Positions 1-10,961 of a stretch of DNA of 64,000 nt are shown here, piece after piece (within the stretch, counting starts at the first letter, position 1; the number at the start of each line of letters is the position of its first letter). This DNA comes from Paraescarpia echinospica (taxonomy: Eukaryota; Annelida; Polychaeta; Sabellida; Siboglinidae). A model generated the notes under the pieces. The model made no database searches, was not told the origin of the DNA, and was given only the letters and a program-made list of their open reading frames with translations. The position numbers and the translations under genes are program-made. The DNA lies in assembly GCA_020002185.1 (NCBI GenBank), contig CM034532.1, forward strand, positions 47,329,962 through 47,393,961, in the 5' to 3' direction.

Positions 1-269
1 AGAACAACGCCAGACACACTACTTCCCAGAGATGGACATAGAGCTGACGGTTACGCACGACGAGAGGGTGGTTAGAACAACGCCAGACACACTACTTCCC
101 AGAGATGGACATAGAGTTGACGGTTACGCACGACGAGAGGGTGGTTAGAACAACGCCAGACACACTACTTCCCAGAGATGGACATAGAGCTGACGGTTAC
201 GCACGACGAGAGGGTGGTTAGAACAACGCCAGACACACTACATCCCAGAGATGGACATAGAGCTGACGG
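1..269. repeat. 73-bp tandem repeat, about 3.7 copies
   Basis: The unit beginning AGAACAACGCCAGACACACT restarts at 1, 74, 147 and 220, and the last copy breaks off near 269. Copies differ by only a few bases. The period is not a multiple of three, so the open reading through it on both strands is not protein evidence. The array may extend left of the window. Confidence 0.95.
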
Positions 270-739
270 GCAGGATTTGATCCCAGCCCCGAGACAACTA
301 ACTACCGACGTCAACAGATCACGCGAATTCTCAGAAGTGATACTGTCTGTGACAACTGTCGCCAGCGTCCCTGTTCTGGTGTTGTCAACCAGATTACCGA
401 CAACCAAGACTCATGTCATGGGATTAAACGGTAAAAAAATGCCACTCTTAAATTGGGACGTTGTCGACAGCTGCTGAAAATACGACTTGTAAACGGAGGC
501 AGTAAAACCGGCGCTCAGAGTGTGGGAACATTATGGTCGTGTGTGACGGAATGCTAGTGAACTTTTCATTGCGGACAACACCCGGCTTTCAAATGTTAAA
601 AAGGATGCGTTGATAAAAATCCATGAAAATTGTATAATGGAAAGTGAGCAATAACGACTGAAGACAGAAATGGAGTAATCACATACTAGGGCAATCCACC
701 TAATTGTAGATGGTAAATGGAAATAAGGCTCTGGATGGA
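270..739. other. no recognised feature
   Basis: Unique-looking sequence after the tandem array. Short open frames occur on both strands but show no recognisable motif or splice pattern. Confidence 0.5.
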
Positions 740-950
740 TCATTCCAGAACGTTGGGACTAAGCCCCCAAATATTTTGGTGGTCGCCATACAGCGGGGGA
801 GGGGGCTGGAGATATGCTTAGCTCCCAATATTTTGGCAGTTTTGTATGAGCCTCAAGACGGGTGTAGTTGGAGTTTTTGATGAACATCAACGTGCACTTG
901 AAGGGTTTTGTTGAACCTCAGCCCCAATATTCACCTCCTCCACCGACGCC
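740..950. repeat. partial copy of the GGCGTCGG-ended repeat
   Basis: This stretch has AAGCCCCCAAATATTTTGG on the left and ends near CCACCGACGCCTATG. It resembles the ends of the element at 2616-3121, which is bounded by inverted GGCGTCGGAAC and carries runs of G next to GGCT. It looks like a shorter, diverged copy of the same non-autonomous family. Confidence 0.4.
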
Positions 951-1916
951 TATGAAAAAGGTAGTGTAGAGAAGTCCGCTTGGAACGGACAACCTGCATT
1001 GTTTGGGGTCAAGCCGTCATAAGATAAGACGTCTGTGTCGTGTACGTTATCTAAAGCAAAGACTGGATAATCGTGTTTTAAGTATGTAACTACGTCTGAT
1101 GCAGCTAATATTATCTGTAGATTATCTATTTTAGTCACGGCTGTCTCGTATTGGGTTAATTGTTCATGTGTGTGTGGTTGTCGCGTGTGATGTTTACACG
1201 AAGCTCGTTAGGAAGTCGACACATCTCTTGATAGTAAACAGAAGGTGAATGCGGCCAGGTCGTTGACATGCGGCACAGACCACGATGCATTTTCCCGTTT
1301 GAGACCATGCTGACGTTTTATCTACGTTATAAAACAATACGGCTATAATGTTTATGTTTGTTTTTCTGTGGACCCATATCTCCATCAGTTTTGTATATAT
1401 GTGGCTGAAATGTTATATGCTACCTAGTCGGCCCTCGGGGGGGGGGTGATTTGTTATTTAGATTTAGATTTTTTCGAAATTCGTCCAGCGGATGGGGATC
1501 TTCGGGGGGTCATGATTTTAAAATGGCACTAATCTCAGTCAGTTTTGCATGTATGAGGCTGAGATGTTGTGTGTTCTAGCGGGTCCATTGGGGAGGTTGT
1601 ATATTTACAGTTTTTTTCGACAGCAACGCCGTGAAACTCGGCTAGGTTGATTATAAGAAAACTGCATAATCCACAATTCTGAAACTACGTCTCTGTCACT
1701 ATTGCCAAGTCACTGACGAGACGAATAAGTTTCGTCAAAAGCCCGTTTAATTCTATTTGAATTCTTCAGACGATGAAGTGGCCATAAACTTAATACACGA
1801 CAGGCGCATCATCGCCTCAAGCATGACATACAACACCGTTGTGTTTATTATGATAACTTTTGTAAACGGCAACGGGATTAAACAGTCTCCAGGTAAGAAT
1901 CAAACAAAGCGTCGGA
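951..1916. other. no recognised feature
   Basis: AT-rich to mixed sequence with G-runs near 1438-1447 and 1505. A 62-codon open frame on the minus strand at 950-1138 was inspected but matches no family I recognise and has no supporting context. Confidence 0.4.
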
Positions 1917-2240
1917 CAGCTTGTAGACCTCCCCTCAACGGTATAAGAAGACGACGATGTGATATGGTCATGTAGACCTCCTCTCAACGGTACAAGAAGA
2001 CGCTGATGTGATATGGTCATGTAACAAGATCCACTGGCCTGGCGAAATCATCATCCCATATAGGCCTGCTGTCAAGGGCAGGAGAAACGGAGGCAGACTG
2101 AGAAAGAATTGGGGAACAACATCGGAGATTGGACACGGCTCAATTTCTATGAAATGGAAGAGGCAACGAAGGACCGGCGAAGGTGGAGAGAAACTGTAGG
2201 GTCATCATCACAGGTGCCCCTTTGACCACTCACTATTATG
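1917..2240 (+). pseudogene. non-LTR retrotransposon, RT C-terminal remnant
   Basis: Read across frameshifts, the + strand encodes the tail that follows the reverse transcriptase in many LINEs. It has a basic run then YGHVTRSTGLAKSSS, a GRRNGG/LRK stretch before a Trp, then EEATKDRRRWRETVGSSS ending in a stop. This RxxR-GHV...GRPR..W...WR pattern is known from LINE polyprotein ends. A 49-bp segment holding the basic run is duplicated in tandem (units start at 1922 and 1971). Frames shift at least twice, so it is dead. The clade cannot be fixed from this tail. Confidence 0.65.
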
Positions 2241-2615
2241 GGGGTATGTGAAATGATGTGAAACTTGGCACCAAGTAAAATTAGTAATTGTTCCGAACCT
2301 GGAACGTTGTCGAATGTCACGCGTCGTGTCGAGACGACATGGGCGGGGACAGTCGAGGTTTTAGAGTCTAATGCATTTTACACGAACGTGACAGCACCTG
2401 GCAGAACAACACGTACTCGGTTCTGTTTGTTCCATTAATAGCAGTTCCGTACAACTGCCGCGTTCATCAACAGAATCAAGTCACGTTGCACTAACTTCCA
2501 GGGTCATAGACATGAAATTTACATCGGCCCCGGTGAAAAATTATGTCATCAATGCGCAGACGTGAATATTACACAGTATTCAATCAGAAGACATATATGT
2601 AATTGATTGGGTACT
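2241..2615. other. no recognised feature
   Basis: Unremarkable sequence between a LINE tail and the next repeat element. No motif seen. Confidence 0.4.
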
Positions 2616-3121
2616 GGCGTCGGAACGTGGTGAATACGGGGGGGGGGGCTGAGGCTCTTAAATCCTCCAGTTGCACTCCCCTTGAAATTCGCCAACATAC
2701 CCCCAACACACCTTGGTGTTTTCCAAAACTCTCTATTTGCACCCCCTTGAGGGTCTCCAAAAACTACCATTTGTACCCGCTTTGAGGCTCGCCAACCAAA
2801 AACACCTTGATACATCTCCAAAGCCCTTCATGTGCACTCATTTGAAGCTCTCCAAAACCTGCATTTGCACCCCCCCCTTTAAACTTTCCCAAGATCTCCA
2901 CCCCATGGAGGCTATCCAAAACCCCCACCTTGGGGCACCCCAAAGACTTCCAATTGCACCCCCAAGACATCCACCCCCTTGAGGCTATACAAAAAACCCA
3001 CCTTGAGGCTCTCCAAAAATGTCCACTTTGACTTGAGGCTCGTTATAAAAACTTCAGTGAGAAGCTCTCCAAAAAACATTGACCTCTAAATATGGGGGCT
3101 AATCCTCCCGGTTCCGACGCC
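2616..3121. mobile_element. non-autonomous element with inverted GGCGTCGGAAC ends and internal degenerate tandem repeats
   Basis: The left end GGCGTCGGAAC (2616-2626) is repeated inverted at 3111-3121. The interior is a C-rich degenerate array in which TTGAGGCTCTCCAAAA and CACCCCC recur about a dozen times at irregular 20-35 bp steps. A G-run next to GGCTGAGG lies just inside the left end, and AGGATTAGCCCCC just inside the right end mirrors it. No coding content and no clear target duplication were seen. A shorter relative lies at 740-950. Confidence 0.5.
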
Positions 3122-5077
3122 TAAGTTGGGGATCGGCTGTAGACGAGGAGTTGTACGAGAAACTAATTATGGATCGGTGCAAGTGAACGTGTTGTTGGCA
3201 ACCTACTCAACAAGCCGATCCTCTCGATTCCTCGTTGGTGTCATAATGTTGCCCCAAGGCCGGCGTAAAATACAAACGGTGTCGGATTTCAACCAACAAA
3301 GAATGAAAGATGAAAGAACATTTGGCGGTGTCACCGATGCGTCGCCATCGGCTGATGTAGGCCTACGAGTGCGCTAAGGCACTAACCATAGTTGGGGATG
3401 AGAGGCGCTTGTTTACAGTAGCAAAAACAGAGAGATAAGTTCTTGCGAGTTCTTATCCCCCGCGAGTCACACGAGTAGCAGACATAAACTGCAGAATGCC
3501 AATTAGACAGTTGATATATCGGACACATTCCGCCACACAGACGTTTACGATCTGAAATGGGCCCGTGATACCGTTGTGACTACACTAAAATGAGGATATG
3601 TCAAACATTTAAATAGGTCACGTCTTGTAGATGCATGCGAAAGTAGGTGGGTGTTGAAAAGCTGATGTAAACACAGACGGAAACATAGTTTAGCGGCTGG
3701 GACAGGCATTTTTGTTTTTTAATTGCTGTAAACTATAAAACGTGTGGTAATACGAATAGGACTGGAAACTACAACTGCGGAATTACGCCGGGATCGAGGG
3801 TGGGCGAAAAAGGACAGCCGTCAAAGTCCAATCGATTGGACGTCGTTAATCATCCGCTGACATTACAACCTAAATAGGTTCCTATAATGTAACTGTCGAC
3901 GCAATACTGAACTCGACACGTAACCAGATAACAGTTGTATGCTTAATCGATCTTTATGGCGCTGCGTGTCACATTTTTCCACAATGCAATCTAGCGGAGT
4001 CGCGGTCGCCCTGCAGCGGCGCTGTCGAATCTATCAACAGTCCGGTTCGCGCAGAAGGAATTGTCGTTTTTTCTCAGGATCGTTTCCGTTTACTAAACTG
4101 ACATAATCTAATTGCGCGACGGGCAAGCAGCGTTCTATCACGATCTTCGCACGACCGTAGGTGCACGAGTCACACACCCCGCAGACCAGAACGTGCCGGG
4201 GAACAATGTGCAACGACGTGCAGGAATAGTGCCAGAAACGTGGAGCAGATGTGTCGAGTAGTTTTTGTTACCGCAGATGATATTAAAGGCGCCTCCTCGG
4301 TCGATTGTTTCGCTCGTATCATTTCAAACTCATTTTGCGAAAAAGCAAACCTACGTTGTATCCACTCGACACGCCATCTCATTTGTGCAACATAGATGTA
4401 GTTTTGATAAAATCGTAACACAATCTATTAACTTATTTAATTTTTACATCACAATTAAATCAAAGTTGGAGTCTTCACGTGAATGCTCCATGCAATAATG
4501 CATGTGTTTCTGTGTTGATGTTTCCGAGTTTCTTTGCTCTCTCTCTCAAAACGTGAACGACAAATTCAGTGGGTCGAAGGCTAAATGTCAGCTCGACAAT
4601 AGGTTTTGGCAAGTCACTGTAATAGAAAATCAATTCGTTCAACTATTTTTTTTTTTATGTACGCACTTGTTTATTAAGCCGACTGAACTATTCACACGTT
4701 ACATATTTGGACATGAAGGAACCGGATTTGCGATGGGCTAAACCAATTAAGGAAGCGGCTAACAAGGTTTGCCTAAACTCGGTTGCAAGTTCGTTGCAAT
4801 CTCATATCAAAATACCGTAGCACTTACCTATTCACAGGGTTTGCAAAATAATTTTGTAAAGATGATCATCAATCAAAAGGGCCACGGTCTAAACCCCCGA
4901 GTTGGGGCCAGGGGGTAACATACGCCATCTAGAGCGCCTGCGGAATGTGCCCCAACCCAAGTGCACGTAACCATGGCTGTCAAAACACAGCCAGGAGGGT
5001 GAACCAGTATTCAGACGCGTAATAAACGGTTTGGTCGAGGAGTCGTCCGACCCCCCCCCCCACTATGTCCCCATTGA
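3122..5077. other. no recognised feature
   Basis: About 2 kb of mixed sequence with a C-run near 5051-5061. Short open frames at 3126-3377 and 4170-4741 show no family motif and overlap on opposite strands, so I treat them as chance. Confidence 0.4.
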
Positions 5078-5495
5078 CGAAGAAAAATGCAGTGTATTTT
5101 TGAGAAATAATTTTTTTAACAAAATTCACATGCTGTGACATAAGTGCATTTGAGTAGGGAGATTTTCATGTGTGATTGTAGAAGGTGTTGACTGTAAAAT
5201 GGTGGATTTCTAGATGATTTGAAAAAGCGGAAGGATATTTGGCAACAATTTGCCTATGTGACCTGTTTGCGGAGTAATTCTTGCCGGCATTTGTAAATAT
5301 TGACGGCTGTCATACATACATGCATTTTACGAGAGCTGGAAGTATGCAATTTTTGTTAAAATCTATCGGCATATCAATGAGATGATGATAACAGCAGGTG
5401 AGAAGTTTAAGACATTTTATAGGTCACGTTTTCTTATAATCAGACAAAACGTTAACATGGTCGCCTATGGGAAAACCAACAGAGGGCTGACCCCA
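5078..5495. repeat. 418-bp direct repeat, copy A
   Basis: Nearly identical (a few substitutions and one small indel by eye) to 6439-6856, in the same orientation. Both copies start at ACGAAGAAAAATG and end at GGGCTGACCCCA. The ends lack the TG...CA of classical LTRs and no flanking duplication was found, so this is either a duplicated segment or an unusual terminal repeat. Nothing in it is recognisably coding. Confidence 0.85.
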
Positions 5496-6438
5496 ATAAA
5501 GACCCTGGCAACGGAAGCATGCTATTGTCATTGCACAATCATGGAGGACGCATTTTACTTCAAATATCTTGAAACAATCATTGATAATATATGTATGGCA
5601 AAACAACAGTTGAACGGGACAAACCGTTTTTGGATATTACAGACTTCTCATCAGTCTGCATGTCCAAATCACAGTGTCGGAACACATGTCTTATAAGGGG
5701 GGTGGGGTGTGTATGCTACTAGTTAAGCCTCAATTTGCAAATATGTATGAAAACGAACCAATGACATTGCAGCAGGGTGATCCATCAATCTTTTTTGTTT
5801 ATTTCTGCTAGTTAAACACACTTGAAGATCTTGTCATTGACCCTAATGAAGCCTGACGACAGTGACTAGCTGGAGTCGGCTGTAGCCCGAGACTGTTATC
5901 AGATACTGTCTACTGGCAGGACCTTCTGGCCAATCAAGCAAGTGGCATTGTTTTCTGAATGCCTGCTAATTAGGCTGTGTAATATTATGCAATTGAATTG
6001 CATAAGACGTCTGGCCTTTTGTGAATTGACACCCTAAAGTTACTTTTTGTAGATATTTATCTTTGTAAATAGGGCACAAGGTCATAAAATCAATATAACT
6101 TTGAATGTAACATATAACAACCCGCTGTATTGAATATTCTTATAAAACACATATTGGACTTTCTGGAAAACTGTTATAGGAGTTCATACGTGCCACCTGA
6201 GAATGTTGTGCTAGATTATAAATTGTCTGACAGTGAAATGCTTATTCACACGGTGCCCTGTCAAGTAGGGTGGCTCTTTTGAAATGTGTATAAAAACAAA
6301 CACGTGGATGAATTAAAAAAAAATACCACACAGTGTATGAGATAGGAGAACCTATCAAATATGTTGGTTTCAAATTTTTCCTCCAAACTTGCCTTGCCTA
6401 CTTGGGGTCATGTTCTAATTAGACTTCCTGTCTGTTGC
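5496..6438. other. spacer between the two direct repeats
   Basis: About 940 bp, AT-rich, with no RT, integrase or gag-like motif in any frame. If the flanking repeats were LTRs, this interior would be a non-coding one. Confidence 0.5.
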
Positions 6439-6856
6439 ACGAAGAAAAATGGAGTGTATTTTTGAGAAATGATTTTTTACAAAATTCACATGCTGTGACA
6501 TAAGTGCATTTGAGTAGGGAGATTTTCATGTGTGATTGTAGAAGGTGTTGACTGTAAAATGGTGGATTTCTAGATGATTTAAAAAAGCGGAAGGATATTT
6601 GGCAGCAATTTGCCTGTGTGACCTGTTTGCGGAGTAATTCTTGCCGGCATTTGTAAATATTGACGGCTGTCATACATACAGGCATTTTACGAGAGCTGGA
6701 AGTATGCAATTTTTGTTAAAATCTATCGGCATGTCAATGAGATGATGATAACAGCAGGTGAGAAGTTTAAGACATTTTATAGGTCACGTTTTCTTATAAT
6801 CAGACAAAACGTTAACATGGTCGCCTATGGGAAAACCAACAGTGGGCTGACCCCAG
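6439..6856. repeat. 418-bp direct repeat, copy B
   Basis: Second copy of 5078-5495, about 1.36 kb downstream. The flank immediately after the common end differs from that of copy A, so the match has sharp boundaries on both sides. Confidence 0.85.
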
Positions 6857-7084
6857 AAATCAACACCAGATCTGGGGGCATGTCGGTACAGAGAAGGTCA
6901 ACTTTTCCCTAACTAGGTACGATCATCCCATCTTGTTAGTGAAACAGTGAAACATAAAAACGAGTGTTCCGGGTACAATTTTATTGCGCCATTGCGAAGC
7001 TGTATAACGCTGCATAGCGACAAGAGAACCGCAGCTGCAAAATTGTCATCCAATTTCCTGTTATAAACATATGTTTGTTGGATT

Positions 7085-7285
7085 GCGCGGCAGGTGTATT
7101 CTTCCTCCTTGTTCCCTGTTGTACAGGGATGATGGTCATGTACAATAGTGTTACCTTTATCTTTCGTTTCTTCCTCGCCACTGTTTTCTGTCATCAGCTT
7201 CCTCTCTCCATCTTCTCAAATCCTTCTTCACGCTGTCCTCCCATCTCAGATATGGTCTTCCCCTTTCCTGCGTCCATGATGTTTT
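7085..7285 (-). pseudogene. LINE RT C-terminal tail remnant
   Basis: On the minus strand, sequence from about 7285 downward gives an LRWEDSVKKDLRRWREEADD-type stretch followed by RKQWRGR across frameshifts, the typical last residues of a LINE polyprotein. It is followed by a 3' segment rich in AGGGAACAAGG. It resembles the minus-strand fragments at 23868-24015, 47690-48060 and 61290-61580, so it is probably the same or a related family. Only the last 60 or so codons survive. Confidence 0.55.
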
Positions 7286-7337
7286 CGGCCGTTGAATGAT
7301 AAATATGGTACACAATTACGACAGCGCACTCACTATA

Positions 7338-8160
7338 GGGCCTGTAAGTGTATCACGATACATGGCGAGATTCCGCGCGAGTGCACAATTATTGTCCACT
7401 GATTTTAGTATTGCGGAAGCCAGGAAATAGTTGTTGACGTTTGGTTTATCGGTTTAATGTAGCTTTGTTAATTGTGTTATGGCGTTGTCACTTCAGTTTT
7501 CTATGATTTATACATCAGGGAAATTAAAATGCAGAGGAAGAGCCAGGCAACAGCGCACGGCGGTCATATACTGAAATTTCGTTTAGATCCCGAAATTATT
7601 TTCGTCTAAATGAAATACATAATAATATTTAGTTAATGTAACAAGAATCAGTACATATTAAATATGAAATATAACATATGGATTACATAACATGATTAAC
7701 AATTATGTTAGAAATGGGAGCTAAAATGGATTATCGCTTGTCATAAAAATAGAGAATGTTAAAATGTTATAAGTTGTTATTTCAAAACAGTTCGGTAACC
7801 ATTTATATCTAAAAAAAGTTGCCTAAATGAACACAATCACCAAAAAGTATGCATTAGTTCAATAAGATGTCGTACTGGGCGAAAGAATGCATAGTTGTCA
7901 TTGTCAACAAAGACAAAGTCAAAATCGTGATAAAAATTCGATTAAGATGCTCGATTACGACGAACATTCTTAACGGCAAAGTTAGTTCCACTGCTTCAGC
8001 TTGTGATCATCTGTCGGAAACCGGAATAAAGAACACGATTTGGAAAACTTCGATGATTACAACCAAAAACAAAACATATCCCATTATTTAAGCTGGCGTA
8101 AATGGAGTCGATGTCCAAGAATACTCCAGATCGAAAACGAGGCGCGAGACTTACAGGCCC
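7338..8160. mobile_element. 823-bp TIR element with TA target duplication (MITE-like)
   Basis: The left end GGGCCTGTAAGT (7338-7349) reappears inverted as ACTTACAGGCCC (8149-8160). Both ends are flanked by TA (7336-7337 and 8161-8162), the target duplication of Tc1/mariner-type and some other cut-and-paste elements. The AT-rich interior has one 74-codon open frame (7867-8091, + strand) of Lys/Ile/Thr-rich sequence with no transposase motif. The 12-bp terminal match is short, so this call is moderate. Confidence 0.55.
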
Positions 8161-8162
8161 TA

Positions 8163-9382
8163 TTACACAGGCCTAAGATCAGGGCATTGGTCACTGCCCC
8201 CCTCCCGTGACAATTTGTTTTAACAAATTCCTATAATATAACTTGTTGCGCCACTATACATTCGTGTGGAAAACTTTTGGATGAAAGAACTTGCCCGCTA
8301 TTGCCCCTTTCCTGCGATCCTCTCTACGCCACTGCCAAAGACTTACGCAACTCATTAAGCACCCCTTAAAACGTATTAAAACCCGAATATGTTCTAGTAG
8401 CTTATCGTGACGGTTGGGGCAAGCATGTTTATCGAACCTTGGTTTTTAACGTCATCAATCTCTGTTTCCAATTTGAGGTAGGCCCTACTCAAGTTATCAC
8501 ATTGGAGATGTTGTGAACGCCTTGTAAACATCAACACTATTTGTAGGAGCTGTTCGAGTTGTACTCAAAATTGGTCATGATGCTGTATAGTAACACGAAT
8601 GTATGCTGATAATGATGATTAATTGTTATTAATATTATGGTCATAATCATTATTGTTATTATTATTTATCTAGCATTACAATGTGGACTTCCTAGACTTA
8701 TTGACACGTATCACCTGTACTATTAAGCTCCTCATTCGCAAAAGTAGACTCGTGGCTTGAAAACATAAAGGCTGCCCAAACATAACAAAGACTATCCAGA
8801 CAATTAGATGAACATGACACAAAGCTGTCAACTCTTGGAAATTACATCAGTAATATGGCATTAAACAGAAACCCCATAGCACTGATTCACCCCACTATAG
8901 CTTGCTTCCACCTGCTCCGTGTGAGCGAACAGACGCGTATTAACCGAGTACTTGACTCCATCGTCGCATTGTTAAACTTTGGCGACAGGCGCTAACAGCC
9001 GGTATACGGTATCGGGTTTGCCATTTTCTGCAGAAGTCCACTCACGCATAATGTGAGCTACGTGGGGGTCTGAAGGCATCGCGGGGTCCATGATGACACT
9101 GTGGTGGCAATGCACGGATCGCTTTTACGATCCGGTTACTTGGTAAGCGGCGCTTTCCAGCAGTTCGTTTTGGAATTTGCAGCGTGATGTTGGAATTAAA
9201 AGTGTTTCGCGGAAAGTGAGGACATTGGAACCATGACACACACGGAATGGCGCAACTTCTCATGCTGTACCACAAGACGCCAAATAGCACATTTATTTAT
9301 CGCACGACTTTAGCTATGCCCTTTCACCACATCATGCTATATATGGACTTACAAGTATATGTATGCATTGCATGCATTGGAT
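8163..9382. other. no recognised feature
   Basis: AT-rich sequence with a simple ATT/TTA-rich patch near 8600-8670. The minus-strand open frame at 9042-9290 has no recognisable motif. Confidence 0.4.
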
Positions 9383-10203
9383 AACAAGATTTAACAAGAT
9401 TGCCACCCAGAGAATTAACTCTAGTTGGCAGGTGGACAAGGAAGCCTTTTAGCTTATCGATAATCCAACCCTTTTTTCTACGTGTATCCCGCCGTTTTGA
9501 GGTATGTGTCGATTTTTATTTTAAAACATATTCACGCTACTAGCACCCGCACAATCAGCAGATAATATGTTCCATTCATTTACAGTCCTTTGTGAAAATA
9601 AGAACTTCTTATATCTAATCTACACTGCTCCTTTTCTAATGTAACTCAATGTCCTCTAGTCCTTCTATCTTTCTTAACTGAGAAAACATATTTCTATCAA
9701 TGATTTCATAATCATTCAATATTTAAGCACTTCTATCTGATCTCTTCTCAATATCCTGGTCTCTAGTGTTGTAAAACCACATTCTTTTAGGCGTATTTCA
9801 TAAATAAGATCCCTCAGTTTTTGTATAATTTTAGTCGCTCTCCTCTGTACTCTTTCTAGCATATCAATGTCTTTCTTGCGAAATGGCATCCACGCTTGTA
9901 TACAATATTAAAAATGAGGTCCAACTCTTGCCAGCGGTAGTATTAGTTCTTTTTCCTTATACGCTATATTTCGCCTAATTAATCCAAGGATTTTATTTTC
10001 CTGTACTGTTTTTATTATTCCTTTCTGATTTTACTTTGATGGTAAAATGTATCTGGTTGTGATCACTACTTCCCAGTGGCTCACATATCCTGACATTGTC
10101 AAATAATTCATTCTGTGAGGACAAAACTGTGTCTAACACATTCTCTCCCCTGGTTGGTTCTAGCATATGTTGAGAAAGGAAACTATCTTGTACTAAACTT
10201 TAA
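9383..10203 (-). pseudogene. CR1/L2-type LINE fragment, internally deleted
   Basis: The minus strand matches the longer LINE at 18714-22776. Its 3' end is at about 9383 (TTGTTAAATCTTGTTATCC, a short terminal repeat), running up through the RT C-terminal region to about 10000. There the sequence jumps to the endonuclease end, about 10016-10203, which contains the SSDHN motif in frame. Roughly 1.5 kb covering the RT core is missing. In this copy the EPLGSSDHNQ stretch is uninterrupted. This shows that the frameshift in the larger copy near 20551 is a one-base loss specific to that copy. Confidence 0.85.
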
Positions 10204-10436
10204 TTATTTACTACAAGACGCCATACTCCGCCATACTGCAATACCAAGTTGTTAAACATTTGGCAAATATCGTCGATTTGTATTGGCAGACATGAGTTCA
10301 GTACTGGACAAAATGTTCCATACGTGATCATAATAACGTTTCCGTGGTCTGTTTGCAAGACAATCGTGCAGTCATTTTTTAAGATTACTGAACATTCTTC
10401 AGGATAGTTCTTTTTCAGATCAAAAACTTTCATTTT

Positions 10437-10498
10437 TTCATATCCAAAATGATAGAGGCTTTCGCCTAACGTCTCACGCTGACTTCTTCAGTACCGAT
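10437..10498 (-). ncRNA. hammerhead-like core, left arm
   Basis: On the minus strand the arm reads CTGAAGA (10485-10491, fits the CUGANGA box), then a 21-nt segment that can begin a helix with GUC, then GAAA (10460-10463). Penelope-like elements are known to encode hammerhead ribozymes in their terminal repeats. Here one extra A follows the CUGANGA box and the helix III return strand seen in the other arm is missing, so I expect it is inactive if real. Confidence 0.3.
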
Positions 10499-10530
10499 GA
10501 CGCTGAATGACGTCATCGTACACGTGACAG

Positions 10531-10902
10531 GTGCATCAAATACCATGCAAGAACTGTGGTGCTGAGTACATTGGGGAGACAGGACCGATCTCTAAACACG
10601 ACTGGAGGAACAGAGAAAGGATGTAGACAACATGAAAAACGAGAAATACACTAGGAGCGGGAAAAAAGATTGATGTCTACCATCAATAAATCAGCCCTTA
10701 CAGACCATGCGACAACCGAAAACCACATCATAGACTGGGAAGGAGCGAAAATTGTAGACAAGGAACCCAACCGAAGAATCCGGCATATCAAGAAGCTATC
10801 TGGATCAGGAAGACCAGAACACCCACCAACAACTGCCTTACGTGTACGATGACGTCATTCAGCGTCATCGGTACTGCAGAAGTCAGGGTGAGACGTTAGA
10901 CG
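10531..10902 (+). pseudogene. GIY-YIG endonuclease domain of a Penelope-like element
   Basis: The + strand reads VHQIPCKNCGAEYIGETG from 10531, holding the YIG half of the GIY-YIG motif with a CxxC just before it. After a frameshift come TRLEEQRKDVDNMKNEKY, then after another KSALTDHATTENHIIDWEGA (within 10670-10852), and after a third EAIWIRKTRTP. Order and spacing match the C-terminal endonuclease of Penelope-like retroelements, in which YIGETGR, H.I.W..A and EAI.IRK are conserved. In life the domain nicks target DNA for reverse-transcription priming. At least three frameshifts and a stop make this copy non-functional. Confidence 0.8.
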
Positions 10903-10926
10903 AAAGCCTCTACCAGGTAAAAATAC
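10864..10926 (+). ncRNA. hammerhead-like core, right arm
   Basis: CTGCAGA (10874-10880) stands where the left arm has CTGAAGA, followed by a segment able to pair GUC with GAC, then GAAA (10902-10905). Then comes CCTCTACCAGG, which can close a short CCU/AGG helix before UA. The layout follows a type I hammerhead, but the A-to-C change in the CUGANGA box should kill catalysis. The assignment rests on layout and on the known link to this element class. Confidence 0.35.
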
Positions 10927-10961
10927 ACTTTGGATATGAAAAAATGTAAGTTTTTGATCTG

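Larger units (their letters stand above)
10412..10961. mobile_element. Penelope-like element relic with inverted terminal segments
   Basis: A degraded GIY-YIG endonuclease reading frame lies between two inverted arms, 10412-10524 and 10840-10961. The arms share TTGGATATGAAAAAATG, GAAAGCCTCTA and CGATGACGTCATTCAGCG. Penelope-like elements are known to carry complex, partly inverted terminal repeats and a C-terminal GIY-YIG endonuclease, which fits. No RT domain remains, so only the 3' coding end and termini survive. Confidence 0.7.

Noticed and set aside
5078..6856. Interpretation as an LTR retrotransposon
   Set aside because: No TG...CA ends, no primer site, no gag/pol motif and no target duplication found.
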